A program made the translations under genes and the position numbers. Shown in pieces: positions 38,030-50,149 of a stretch of 64,000 bases of DNA (positions are counted from its first letter, which is position 1; each line of letters starts with the position of its first letter). Source of the DNA: Sinotaia quadrata (lineage: Eukaryota; Mollusca; Gastropoda; Architaenioglossa; Viviparidae); contig CM054183.1 in NCBI GenBank assembly GCA_028829895.1, forward strand, positions 14,619,975 through 14,683,974, written 5' to 3'. Under the pieces are notes generated by a model, which saw only the letters and a program-made list of their open reading frames with translations, searched no databases and was not told where the DNA came from.

Positions 38030-38300
38030 ACACCGTTGGGCAGTGTTTTGCCTGTACAATACAATAACATAGATTTACACCTCTGGAGTTTACAACAACA
38101 ACAAAATCCAACAAGCACAAATTGTAAAAATTGTGTGACTGCAACGAGTAATAGTATGCTCGAGTGATTTTTTTAAAAATAGAAATTGAAATATAATGCG
38201 TTTAATATATAATATGTATCAGAAAGGTGTTGGAGTTTGGTTTGTGGGTGATGGTGTTGAAAGAGAAAGAAAGAGAGAAAGAGCAAGTCAGTAAAATGAC

Positions 38301-38343
<43 letters not shown>

Positions 38344-38720
38344 AATTTGAACATGTTGAATTTAACATAGGATAAAACAAATAATTTTACAGAAAATATT
38401 GTAAAGCGATGGAGTTTAAAAGGCAAACAAATATTACAAAATTAATTAATTTCTGACTGAACTGTAACAACCGCCCCTTTGGGACTGAACCATTTCTTTG
38501 AATAGGCTTTGAAAACACAATCCGGAAGTAGGTCGTAGATTGGACTGAATTGAAAGATTCGAGGATATGAACTGTAAAATCCGCAAAGAGACGTAGCCAA
38601 TTTTGAACCTGAAAATTTGAGGATATGTGGCATTGCACACCAGTCTCTATCTGCAGGATCGTTGTTTGGTTTTATTGGCGGGAATTATTAATTTATAATT
38701 TCATAATTATTTTACTTAAA
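38030..38720 (+). repeat. Interspersed repeat B, copy 2
   Basis: Same marker order as 6525-7250, with a GA run at 38303-38335 and CACCAGTCTCTATCTGCAGG near 38640. It is followed by the 45-bp minisatellite. Noncoding. Confidence 0.65.
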
Positions 38721-38756
38721 TCGTAAGTTTGCTCGTAATACATACTCTTCACAACG

Positions 38757-39075
38757 TACAAGATTAGTGATATCTTATCAGACTTAGGACTTACCAAACT
38801 GTACAAGATTAGTGATATCTTATCAGACTTATGACTTACCAAACTGTACAAGATTAGTGATGTCTTATCAGACTTAGGACTTACCAAACTGTACAAGATT
38901 AGTGATATCTTATCAGACATAGGACTTACCAAACTGTACAAGATTAGTGATGTCTTATCAGACTTAGGACTTACCAAACTGTACAAGATTAGTGATGTCT
39001 TATCAGACTTAGGACTTACCAAACTGTACAAGATTAGTGATATCTTATCAGACTTAGGACTTACCAAACTGTAAA
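38757..39075. repeat. Minisatellite, 45-bp unit, about seven copies
   Basis: Unit TACAAGATTAGTGATATCTT followed by ATCAGACTTAGG and ACTTACCAAACTG. Only one copy is present at the matching place near 48699. Confidence 0.9.
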
Positions 39076-39641
39076 TTTGGTTATAACACCAACCAGTAAT
39101 GACATACCAGATGACAGCAAGTACTCGTATCAAATTTAGATATAATAACCCCTTACACTTCTGTTACCAGATAATAGGTGTCATTTGCAAAGTATCACGT
39201 TGTAATTTTGATAATAATATTTACTGGCTTTTAACTACTGAATTACAGCTACTACTACATTATATTACATTATCAGCAATTCTTTTAGCATATTATCTTA
39301 TCAACTCGAGTTGTTTGCTTCCAACTCTGACACTTACAAAAAAATTCAATCATAAATGTACCCAAGGTCGCGTCACTTTGACAATTTCACAATTTAGCTC
39401 TAGAAATAGGGATAGGCAAATTTACTCCGACTCAATTGTCATACATATTTGTCTCTTAAACGTCATAGATGTCAAACATTTCTCCACAAAAATCTAACTC
39501 GTGTCTCTAGAAACAGAATACGCACATTTCTGATAAAAAAAAAAAACAACAAACAAAACAAGCATATTTACTCGATTAACATTATATGTTTGTCTAATTA
39601 ATGTGCTTACATGTAAACATACACACCGTCTTTATAAACAT

Positions 39642-39642
<1 letters not shown>

Positions 39643-39669
<27 letters not shown>
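39643..39669. repeat. AC microsatellite
   Basis: About 14 AC units; the duplicated copy at 49525-49627 is much longer and interrupted. Confidence 0.95.
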
Positions 39670-39672
<3 letters not shown>

Positions 39673-39915
39673 CGTGTTCCTTCTTTATTATGATTATAAT
39701 GTGTCAGAGATATTAGCAAATGAGTGTAAGGGAGGTAATCACATTTGCAATATTTGCTATCGCTCTGAATAATCTCCCTCCCTTAGTTTTGGAGGCTATT
39801 GTCACGAACCCTCTAATAATAACTAAAGTTAATTTAACAACACATTTTCACTACGATAGTAAGGTTTAATAAAAGTAGCCAACTCTGAACTGACATCATT
39901 AAATATGTCACCTAA

Positions 39916-40756
39916 CTTGCAGCCCAAGCCCATTTCCAGATTTTCTCGGAAAGAAAACAGCCCAAACCGAAATGAAAAGAAATCTAGATCTAGGTCAGCT
40001 CTTGCGATGGATGCAGCTAATGACGCCACTGAAGATCACAATGGTTCTGCATTGTAGTCAAGGGACACAATTTGACGAAAGCAAAAAGAGTGTTTTGCAT
40101 TGCTTGAGTGTTTGCTGTAAACCCATTTTGTTATCTTGTGTTTGTAAATATAATCATTCTTTCAAGGTCTTCATTTTCTAAGTGAATGAAATGTTTAATT
40201 TTGCTACATTGGTGTGGCATGGCTGGCCACCTTCTCAAGATTATATTAAATTGTTAAAAGTGAAGATACCTTAATTCATAATGATAATTTTAAATTTGAC
40301 AATAGTAATAATAATGTTGACTTTATTGTTAAAACTTTCTAAAATATTGGTTTCAACTAGAAGTCTTTTTAACTCTGATATTTCAATTAGACTTAGCTTC
40401 GAGTTTCCCAACTCGCTGAGTTATTCAATTTTCACTTAACTTGTCACTGCTCTGGCTGTTGCAAGTTTACCTAAAGTATCACTGTACTAGTGGATGTATG
40501 CTCAGACCAGATGCAAAAGCTGTCAACCAGGTTAGGCTAAAATCTGGGCAACAGATTTTGGAATACTTAATTAGGCATGTTAGAGAAATCTAAAATTAGA
40601 CTGCCTTTCTGACCCATACGAGCATCTACTATAGTAAAAAGTGACATTTACGCGAGCTATCTATTCCATTAACATTAATTATACTGTTATCATAATCACC
40701 GATCAGTATATAATCTCCATCTTCTAAACTATGAAAATAATTGTCATTCATTACGT
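39916..40756. other. Unique spacer between duplicated segments
   Basis: About 840 bp that belong to none of the duplications. No gene or repeat recognised. Confidence 0.5.
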
Positions 40757-40845
40757 CATCAATTTTGAACCTAAAAATTTGAGGATATGTGGCATTGCTC
40801 ACCAGTCTCTGTCTGCAGGATTGTTGTTTGGTTTTATTGCTGACC
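40757..40845 (+). repeat. Fragment of repeat B
   Basis: Matches the last part of repeat B (GAGGATATGTGGCATTGCTC to TTTGGTTTTATTG) and stops where the right inverted arm begins, marking the inner breakpoint. Confidence 0.65.
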
Positions 40846-40850
40846 ACAGA

Positions 40851-41593
40851 GCTTATGAATATAATTGCAAGAAACGGTATGTTGAGACTAAAATGTAAAT
40901 TAGAATGGAGTTAGGAGTGATAAATTGGAAATGTAGGTTTACTTCATAATTATATTTTGCAGCGAAAAAGTAACCTTTCTACTTTTCTCTTTTCACATGT
41001 TTATTGAATCGTTTGGTTCACTGATTATAAACATAAACAATCGGTAAATGTGAAAACTTCTGTTGCTTGTGTGTAATGGAGTACACTATACACTTTTGAT
41101 GTATCATGGTTAAGTATGCTGAGTACAACGGGAAAATGCTAGTACACAAGTTATCAGAATAACTGCAATCATGTTCTTATTGAAAGAACTGATATGGCGA
41201 ATAGGGATTTAATTGGGTTTCAAGAGAAAAGAAGTGTGTCAGTGTATTCCACTTGTGGATGGAGACCCGTGTTGACGCAAACATTCAGACGTTGTTGCAA
41301 AAGCAAGTGAAAGAATGTTGAAGCAGCACTTAATCCAGGATATGTAAAACGACTATACTCACCTATCTCTAATAACACCATTTCTATTCTCTGTTAGAAC
41401 TAATTGTGATTTGTATTTACATGTTGTTGAATTGTATTTATGATTGACAGTGTAATTATAAATTTAACTGGAAATGGGTTCAAGGAGATATTAATATTAG
41501 TTCCTTGTACTTGTTTTATGTATATTTGATTGTTGATTTAATACTTAGATTAATAAATAATACTAAAAATCTTTACCAACTAAGTGGCGTTAC
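40851..41593 (-). repeat. Interspersed repeat A, truncated inverted copy
   Basis: Mirror of the first 740 bp of the copy at 23735. It is cut at 40851 by the inner breakpoint of the right arm and joined there to a piece of repeat B. Confidence 0.65.
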
Positions 41594-41812
<219 letters not shown>

Positions 41813-42273
41813 TTGTGGAGAGTAAATTTTCGTCTGCATTTTGTAACGTTATTTGTTAGATAATTTGATACATTGTCAGAGTAACCTGACCTTGGGTACT
41901 CTTTATGTAGGTATTATTGAAAGTGTCAGAGTTGGAAGTAAACATTCGGAATTGAAAATGTTCTAGATATTGCTGATGTAACGAAAACCAATGAGTAGTT
42001 TTAATTATCCAATAGTTATGATTTACGAGAACGAGATCATTCAATGAGAAACAGAGAGAGATTGAGTCATATTAGAGTGGATATTTGTTATGTTAGATAT
42101 GAACATTTTAGAGTAAATAGCATTATTTTTTGACTGGCTACCTTTTAATACAATGTTGATCTCAGTGTTATGTCTCTTAGCGACAATACCTTTCATTTAA
42201 ATATAATTAAATGATACATTTGTAATAGTATATTTCATACATATGGGTAAATAAAAAAATACGTATTGTGAAT

Positions 42274-42279
42274 TTTATT
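42274..42279 (-). promoter_or_regulatory. Candidate polyadenylation signal of GPCR-3
   Basis: AATAAA on the minus strand about 100 bp past the stop, the mirror counterpart of the GPCR-1 signal. Confidence 0.35.
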
Positions 42280-42379
42280 ATTAAGCGAAAATTTCTGAAA
42301 CAATCAGGCTTGTATTATGACATTACAATTTAACAAAGACAATTCGTATTTGTAAATTAGAAAGATAATACACCATTCT

Positions 42380-43597
42380 TCAAACAGAAGTCATATTTGT
42401 ACGCTCGGTTGATAAATTATCCCTTAATTGTTCTTTAGTTTTCTTCATAAAACATGTACATCGTAGTTCTCTAGCAACTTTTCTAAATCTGGAACTGGTT
42501 CTATAATAAATAAAATAGTTAAAAGTTGCATTGGAATACAAAAATAACAAAACAACATTTACCATAAGTATATGCGCGTTGCTCAATCGTCCACCGACAT
42601 GTAAATCAACAAATACGAAAACAGAAACGTTCATAAAAAATTCCGGAGTTCGGCAGAAGATAAAAAATATCGAAATAAAAATGAGGGTCCGAGTGAGAGA
42701 CACGTCTCGTGCCGACATCGTTGAGGAAGCCGAAGACAACGAGCGCGATCTCCATGCGGTCATCTTCCGTAAACTGATTACAGTGACGATCGTGCTTATC
42801 ACGACCAGCGTGGTACAGGACAAGGGTAGGACTAAGCCCAAAACAACTCCTTGTAAAGTATCAATAAGTTTTTGGTTCGCCAAGTATTCTTTACTGGGGA
42901 TTCCCGTCACGCCTATGGAATTGGTTAATGGGTCAATGACGCAGATAAGATTTGTTTTCATGTTCACTAAATACGCAGCACCCAGCATGACTACTGACAA
43001 AGAAAAAAGGATGACAACCATATTTTTCGTCTTGACGTAATTTCGCGATAGTAAAGGACTGACGACGCAGAAACATCTTTCACATGCAATGATAGTTGTA
43101 GTTAGAGCTGACGTCCATTGAAACCCGGCTAAAATAACGAGTTTTGTTTTAAAAAAAAACAGCACAATGACTCCATATCGTGGTCTGTTCATAACGGCGG
43201 AATACAGACGGTCGATATAAAGACAGTAGAACTTGAATACGAACACGAAGTCTGCTAACGATCGCCAAAACATGCACAGGTTGATTCTCTCTTTGAGACC
43301 TTGTTTGTAAAACACCGCCATGTTGATGACGTTGGTCGGCGCGTTAATCAGAAAGATAACAGGCAGTAGGACACCTAGAATGACGTCAGCAATCAAACGT
43401 TCAAGTTCAAAACTAATCGGGTCCTGCGAATTATCCCCTGACATTAATCCTGAAACATTCATTACGAAACATCCATCTAGTTGTGCTGTTGACAGAAAGC
43501 TGGTGTTGTCTCTCACAACGGAGGCCAAGGTGGAACTGGCAATGGAACCAGTAATACTGATGTCTGTGGTTATGGGAAAGATGCGACTGGGCTCCAT
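42380..43597 (-). CDS. GPCR-3: rhodopsin-like seven-transmembrane receptor, putative chemosensory
   Basis: A single exon of 405 residues on the minus strand, inside the right arm of the large inverted duplication and therefore the mirror partner of GPCR-1. The start is fixed by an in-frame TAA four codons upstream. The N-terminus has sequons N31 and N47 (NVS) and an Asp at 41 where the others have Thr. D116 in TM2, ERC (173-175), CRTP (315-318) and NATFNYFIYY in TM7 are all present. TM2-TM3 (FKFYCLYIDRL) and TM6 (NVSVFVFVDLHVGG) follow GPCR-1, but Ile221, Lys236, Leu259, Ser268 and Leu287 follow GPCR-2. TM7 carries its own variants (AHILMVN, SNATFNYF). The complete C-terminal tail, ending after ERTNMTSV, shows what GPCR-1 lost by frameshift. 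A candidate polyadenylation signal lies about 100 bp past the stop. No truncation is seen. Confidence 0.9.
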   Translation of the reverse strand: MEPSRIFPITTDISITGSIASSTLASVVRDNTSFLSTAQLDGCFVMNVSGLMSGDNSQDPISFELERLIADVILGVLLPVIFLINAPTNVINMAVFYKQGLKERINLCMFWRSLADFVFVFKFYCLYIDRLYSAVMNRPRYGVIVLFFFKTKLVILAGFQWTSALTTTIIACERCFCVVSPLLSRNYVKTKNMVVILFSLSVVMLGAAYLVNMKTNLICVIDPLTNSIGVTGIPSKEYLANQKLIDTLQGVVLGLVLPLSCTTLVVISTIVTVISLRKMTAWRSRSLSSASSTMSARDVSLTRTLIFISIFFIFCRTPEFFMNVSVFVFVDLHVGGRLSNAHILMVNVVLLFLYSNATFNYFIYYRTSSRFRKVARELRCTCFMKKTKEQLRDNLSTERTNMTSV

Positions 43598-43953
43598 GGA
43601 ACTTTGTTAAGACAAGACTAATTTTGTTTTTGTGTTAAGATAAATCGTCACTATTAATAATTGTTGCAGTTTTCACTTACAATCACTTCGTCCACTCCAT
43701 GAAGCGTAATTCTGACGGAACATTAGAGACTTTGGAAATGAGGGCTTGAATTCGCGACTCAGATCTCACATTTTATAATGTACATGGTCAAATTAAAAAT
43801 TTGGATATTTTTTTTTTATTAAACTAGGAATTTTATTTTAAAATATTAGGGTATTTAATAATAAACTTTATTCTATTTTTCTTTCATTTTCTACTACATT
43901 AAATTGTTGAATTTTATGAAATAGAAAATAAATATAAAATCCACTTTTTATTT

Positions 43954-43965
43954 CCTTTTATATAT
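43954..43965 (-). promoter_or_regulatory. TATA-like element upstream of GPCR-3
   Basis: Reverse complement reads TATATAAAAGG about 357 bp before the ATG, the mirror of the element before GPCR-1. It sits only a few bases from the edge of a deletion of about 1.05 kb relative to the GPCR-1 flank. Confidence 0.25.
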
Positions 43966-45189
43966 ATGTATTAATAAATAGAAAGCATTTGTGTTTGAGT
44001 AGGTGTGGAGTAAGATTGATTAAATTAGCACTGCCATCTCCCCTTAGAAACGTCATTACTGTTCATCTCCCTTGACTGAGGCCAAATAGTTCGTCGAATA
44101 TTGAATCGCAAAATGCTTGACTCGCATCGCACCTTTCAAGTCAGGAAAATTACAGACTAAATTTTCTCTTGCTCTAGTTGTTTGTTTCTCCACGATCTCT
44201 AACGGTAATTCTGATTTTATTCTGCTGTCATCGTCCATAAAACGACAGCTTAAAGTGCGTCCATACATTAACACCTGTATCTGTGGTGAAAATAATTTGG
44301 TTCAAAATACGGTTGGCATTGAATACAACTATATGAAATAATTTCTTGTCTTTGGAAAATTATCTTTTTTGGAAAATATGATAGAAAACATGAAATCAAA
44401 ACAATTTTAAAAATAATTCTCAAAATTAAGGAGTGTTACAAAACCTGAATTGGGCATTATGGAAGCTAACACGTGGAACATCCAGTTTCTATATATAGAT
44501 CAGATCACCATCCACACTCTTGACTACATTTGACGTAAATGTTGGAATAATGCAAATGCTCGAATGTGCTTAAAAGGTGCAGTAATCTGAACACTGCCAC
44601 TCAAGTTCAGTGAACATGTTCACTGGTCTAGAGAAAGTCTAGCAGGAGTCCAGGTAAAGTTTTTTCAAGGCGAGAATCGATTCTGTACTTGTACGGATAT
44701 TCGCAAAAATCCATAATCATCCAACAATCATCCAATCATCCAACAAGATGGCACTCACATACAAGGATCAATGATTATAATTCTAGGGCTTACGTTTACA
44801 ATAATGTCTTTCATGGCCACGCAAACTCATCCACCGTCTGGAGTAGACGAAATGTGATACTGGATACGCTATAGAAAGTTGTGTTATTCTGTATTGTTAT
44901 CAGCCATTCCATATTTGATATGACTAAATATGTTGACCCTGCTACGTATCACTCAAATCTTCATGGATCGAATTTATTTGATTTTATTCTCTATGTATTA
45001 CTACTACTACTGCTACTTCTACTTCTATTACCACCATCGCCAATACTACTACTACTAATTCTGCAACTATTCAGCCTACTTCACTACTTCTGCTGAATGT
45101 CGGAGAACTAAAGTTTCGGAATCTTACCAAGATTCTGGGAATTCTAAGGTTTTACGGAGGATATGTACACTTCCTAGGAGCGCTGCTTT

Positions 45190-45590
45190 TATTAGTGGTG
45201 CAATTCTGTGTTGTCCAGGGTCTTTTATTAGTGGTGCAATTCTGTGTTGTCCAGGGACTTTTCTTAGTGGTGCAATTCTGTGTTGTCCAGGGACTTTTCT
45301 TAGTGGTGCAATTCTGTGTTGTCCGGGGACTTTTCTTAGTGGTGCAATTCTGTGTTGTCCAGGGTCTTTTATTAGTGGTGCAATTCTGTGTTGTCCAGGG
45401 TCTTTTATTAGTGGTGCAATTCTGTGTTGTCCAGGGTCTTTTATTAGTGGTGCAATTCTGTGTTGTCCAGGGTCTTTTATTAGTGGTGCAATTCTGTGTT
45501 GTCCAGGGACTTTTCTTAGTGGTGCAATTCGGTGTTGTCCAGGGACTTTTCTTAGTGGTGCAATTCGGTGTTGTCCAGGGACTTTTCTTC
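45190..45590. repeat. 39-bp minisatellite, about eleven copies (right arm)
   Basis: Unit GTGGTGCAATTCTGTGTTGT followed by CCAGGGTCTTTTATTA. Because 39 is a multiple of three, both strands remain open for more than 170 codons. The left-arm array has about two copies. Confidence 0.9.
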
Positions 45591-46331
45591 ATACAGCCTT
45601 CTAATTCAGGTGTTATGTTTCCAAAGATCATAGCACTACAGGTATTACTTCTACTTTTATATTCCACAGTCTCTATATTTCTAATCCACACCGTTTCAGC
45701 ACATTCTTAATATTTAGGTCAGGTGCTCGGTCGTTTTAATTTATACTTTTAATTTATAACTGTAGTTTTAAAATTAATGGCTAGTTAGTAATTCGACTAC
45801 TACACGCCACCGCCCCCACCCCCACTCACCCCCAGTCCTAAATCTGACAACAGATAGATGATACTGACGATTAAGAAATAACTACACTGCTGTAAGCGTT
45901 CATTGTTTTACATAAATATAAAGATAAATACATAACTGTCTGCAGAAAGAAATGTAAGTCTCAGTTCAGTCATTTTAGTGCATGCGTACCAAGCATATCG
46001 ACTATGCCTATATATATAACGATGTTTTCTGGGTCAAAGAGAAGTATGCTAGTTAGTGTTTTGAACCGTGGTCAATCAGAAATATGACCAGTCCATTATA
46101 GTAAACATGCATAGTGAGAAGCATCCTTGGTCGTAAATGTTCCTGAATGAAAGACGTGGGAGTTGTTTGAGGTATGCATGTTCAATAGGAAGGAATTAGG
46201 ATGGAAAGAAGTCAGAAGTATTGTTAATCCTATGTGTAAATCGAAACTTTGATGCAGCTCTGCATTAGGTCAACTGAATAGCCTTTAAATAGGGGAGTCA
46301 ACCTAAACGAAAGGAAAGGTGCAGGCGATAA

Positions 46332-46332
<1 letters not shown>

Positions 46333-46405
<73 letters not shown>
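46333..46405. repeat. AC microsatellite
   Basis: About 36 uninterrupted AC units. Confidence 0.95.
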
Positions 46406-46407
<2 letters not shown>

Positions 46408-46830
46408 CTAACCACACACATATATACTACACATTCTCAGACTGAAGTACGCAAAAGAACGTATAGGTATTATTATAATTACTCACAATGTTATATGAAA
46501 GGACATACACACACACATTACACACATTTATATTCTCTCATCAAATATTACACGTATTGTGCGGGTCTTTAAATACTAACAATTTTGATTCCAGTACATT
46601 TCAGTCTCTCTCTTCTTCCCTGTCCAAGTCTAGTCTAGTGATTCATGATAAACGAGTTAAGTCGAAATCAAACTAAACAGCAGCCGACATTGACAACAAC
46701 CGACAACAAATGGCAGCCGACCCTGACAACAATTGACAACAAACGGCAGCAGCGTTAACCTTCGTTTGTTCTACTGCTGCCACGTCACGTGCACACAACG
46801 ATTAATCCAACCGCCCGTCAAGATTTGAGA

Positions 46831-46899
46831 GGAGATAACCGTCGGTCTAGTAGTGAGCGTACCATTGTCAGCGAGACGAGGATCGAATACCGTCACCCA
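46831..46899 (+). tRNA. Degenerate tRNA-Asp-like sequence, right-arm copy
   Basis: Mirror copy of the sequence at 12747-12815, carried by the inverted duplication. It differs by one base in the B-box (GGATCGAATACC). Not an independent insertion. Confidence 0.4.
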
Positions 46900-47394
46900 C
46901 TCTGCGCGTGGAATTTTATTGATTTCTTTCTTTTTTATTGAATCGATCATAGAGAAATGAAGTGTTGAAAGAGTGTATGTTGCAACAGACCAAAATGAAG
47001 TAGGTGGCCACTCCTCTAGAAAACAGGCAAAGCTTCGTACCTACGGTTTAATGAAGCGTGTCCTGTCTACAAGCTTGCATGCAATACAAATACCTGGTTA
47101 TGTTTCATACAACAACCACTTTGGCACGCAAGAAAGGATTTGAAAACTCCTTGTTGGGGGCTTCCGTGTTGGGTTGTCGTATCCGTGAAATAGATACAGT
47201 GTGAGAGCAAAAAGGAAATCAAGGGAAGCAAGTCTGTTTGAGCCCAGACCCTACCTGGTGACGCTTCGCTTCTTAGCATTTAAAAAAATATTATTATTAT
47301 TTTAAAACTTGTTACGTCCAAGATGCAGAGACATCCAAGGGCTAAGAATACATGTGCTCTCGTTAAATAAATAAATATATATATATATATATAA

Positions 47395-47683
47395 ACATAT
47401 TTCCAGCTTTAGGTAGACAATGATTTAAAAACCTGCATTAGGTGGACCTCAGTGTATATATACAACCTTCAAAACCACACTGGAATTCACAGGAAAAACT
47501 AGTGGAATATGAAATATGTCAAAGGTATCTACAGTAAAGATGACAGAAAGAGAGAAAATTGGCAAAATGAGGTTTTATTTATACAAATAAATAGTACAAG
47601 AGTTAGGCAGACCACATATTTGTCTGCCTAATGCTATGGGTTGACATAAGGCTGGTTTTTAAGCATGTTTGGTCTGCTTAGGT
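47395..47683 (-). mobile_element. Possible MITE-like element, right-arm copy
   Basis: Mirror copy of 12001-12290, also at the outer edge of its arm. The interior is well conserved, apart from an AT-rich change beside the inner end near 47370-47400. Confidence 0.35.
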
Positions 47684-47934
47684 ATGTGGGTAGGGTTATA
47701 TATATATATATATGTACACATATTTAGAAACATATACATACAGGCACACACACATACACACAAATATATATCCATATACACAACAGCATATATATATATA
47801 TACTAACAAATACAAACAGACACACACATACACATTCAAAGACATACACATACACACGCACACACACTCACACACAAGGAATCTGAAGGAAAATGAAAAA
47901 AATGGCAACAGAAAAACAATAATTACTACTTAGA

Positions 47935-48214
47935 GGGATACAGCGTTGGGCAGTGTTTAGCCTGTACAATACAATAACATAGATTTACACCTCTGGAGTT
48001 TACAAAAACAACAAAATCCAACAAACACAAATTGTAAAAATTGTGTGACTGCAACGAGTGATAGTATGCTCGAGTGATTTTTTAAAAAAAAAGAAATTGA
48101 AATATGGTGCGTTTAATATATAATATGTATCAGAAAGGTGTTGGAGTTTGGTTTGTGGGTGATGGTGTTGAAAGAGAAAGAAAGAGAGAAAGAGCAAGTC
48201 AGTAAAATGACACT

Positions 48215-48263
<49 letters not shown>

Positions 48264-48690
48264 AGGGAGGGAGGGAGGGGGGGGGGAATTTGAACATGTT
48301 GAATTTAACATAGGGGAAAAACAAATAATTTTACAGAAAATATTGTAAAGCGATGGAGTTTAAAAGGCAAACAAATATTACAAAATGAATTAATTTCTGA
48401 CTGAACTGTAACAACCGCCCCTTTGGGACTGAACCATTTCTTTGAATAGGCTTTGAAAACACAATCCGGAAGTAGGTCGTAGATTGGACTGAATTTAAAG
48501 ATTCGAGGATATGAACTGTAAAATCCGCAAAGAGACGTAGCCAATTTGGAATCTGAAAATTTGAGGATATGTGGCATTGCTCACCAGTCTCTATCTGCAG
48601 GATTGTTGTTTGGTTTTATTGGCGGAAAGTATTAATTTACTTTCATAATTATTTTACTTAAATCGTCAGTTTGCTCGTAATACATACTCT
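47935..48690 (+). repeat. Interspersed repeat B, copy 3
   Basis: Near-identical to 38030-38720 as part of the direct duplication, with a longer GA/GGGA run (48222-48288). Confidence 0.7.
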
Positions 48691-48752
48691 TCACAACGTA
48701 CAAGATTAGTGATATCTTATCAGACTTAGGACTTACCAAACTGTATATTTGG

Positions 48753-49072
48753 TTATAATACCAACCAGTAATGACATACCAGATGACAGCTAGTAGTCGT
48801 ATCAAATTTAGATATAATAACCCCTTACACTTCTGTTACCAGATAATAGGTGTCATTTGGTTATAACACCAACCAGTAATGACATACCAGATGACAGCTA
48901 GTAGTCGTATCAAATTTAGATATAATAACCCCTTACACTTCTGTTACCAGATAATAGGTGTCATTTGGTTATAACACCAACCAGTAATGACATACCAGAT
49001 GACAGCTAGTAGTCGTATCAAATTTAGATATAATAACCCCTTACACTTCTGTTACCAGATAATAGGTGTCAT
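48753..49072. repeat. Tandem repeat, 107-bp unit, three copies
   Basis: Unit begins GGTTATAACACCAACCAGTA and ends AATAGGTGTCATTT. The first duplicate (39078-39190) has a single copy. Confidence 0.9.
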
Positions 49073-49524
49073 TTGCAAAGTATCACGTTGTAATTTTGAT
49101 AATAATATTTACTGGCTTTTAACTACTGAATTACAGCTACTACTACATTATATTACATTATCAGCAATTTTTTAGCATATTATCAACTCGAGTTGTTTGC
49201 TTCCAACTCTGACACTTACAAAAAAATTCAATCATAAATGTACCCAAGGTCGCTCACTTTGACAATTTCACAATTTAGCTCTAGAAATAGGGATAGGCAA
49301 ATTTACTCCGACTCAATTGTCATACATATTTGTCTCTTAAACGTCATAGATGTCAAACATTTCTCCACAAAAATCTAACTCGTGTCTCTAGAAACAGAAT
49401 ACGCACATTTCTGATAAAAAAAACAACAACAAAAAACAAACAAAACAAGCATATTTACTCTATTTACTATAATGTTAATGTGCTTACATGTAAACATACA
49501 CACATCTTTATAAACGTCACACAC

Positions 49525-49526
49525 AT

Positions 49527-49561
<35 letters not shown>

Positions 49562-49572
49562 TCACACACACA

Positions 49573-49627
<55 letters not shown>
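49525..49627. repeat. AC microsatellite, interrupted
   Basis: Two AC blocks separated by ATACTC and AG interruptions. Confidence 0.95.
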
Positions 49628-49631
<4 letters not shown>

Positions 49632-50149
49632 CGTGTTGCTTCTTTATTATGATTATAATAAAAGTGTCAGTTAGAGATATTAGCAAATGAGTGTAAGGGA
49701 GGTAATCACATTTGCAATATTTGCTATCGCTCTGAATAATCTCCCTCCCTTAGTTTTGGAGGCTATTGTCACGAACCCTCTAATAATAACTAGTTAATTT
49801 AACAACACATTTTCCCTACGATAGTAAGGTTTACTAAAAGTAGCCAACTGTGAACTGACATCATTAAATATGTCACCTAAGTTACAGTTACAGAAACGTT
49901 TAATATGGCATGGTTAAGCACATTACTGGTTCGTTCTTGACAACTTTGTCTTTAATGTTGGGGTGAGGTGTGGATACTCTATCTTTCATCTTACTGGGTG
50001 GAGGAGGTGTGAGAGGATTTTGTTTTAGTTTTATTATCTGGTTTGTCACTCTGTCTTTTAGACATCACATGTTCAGTAACTGGCCTGCATGATTCAAAAT
50101 TATGTCTAGCTTTCAGATTAGCACATGTCCCATATATTTCTTCTAACCA

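Larger units (their letters stand above)
37808..39915 (+). repeat. Direct duplication, first copy (repeat B, minisatellite, repeat A end)
   Basis: Near-identical to 47710-49880. The right breakpoint is sharp: both copies agree through TATGTCACCTAA and then diverge at 39916 and 49881. The left edge falls in an AT/ATGTACACATA simple repeat. Confidence 0.85.
47710..49880 (+). repeat. Direct duplication, second copy
   Basis: Copy of 37808-39915, placed immediately outside the right inverted arm, so the arm is bracketed by two copies of this segment. It differs in minisatellite content: one 45-bp unit where the first copy has about seven, but three 107-bp units where the first copy has one. Confidence 0.85.

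Noticed and set aside
37544..38059. Several frames of 64-142 codons of Thr-His or Cys-Val repeats
   Set aside because: Products of AC/TG microsatellites; similar frames at 6264-6617, 15168-15359, 46230-46421, 49330-49674 and 61960-62196 rejected for the same reason.
38693..39133. Minus frame of 146 codons with Leu-Val-Ser-Pro-Lys-Ser repeats
   Set aside because: Produced by the 45-bp minisatellite; the duplicate at 48.7 kb has one unit and no such frame.
45152..45710. Frames of 179 (-) and 171 (+) codons
   Set aside because: Generated by the 39-bp minisatellite; the counterpart in the other arm is only 71 codons. Kept as a finding, not as a gene.
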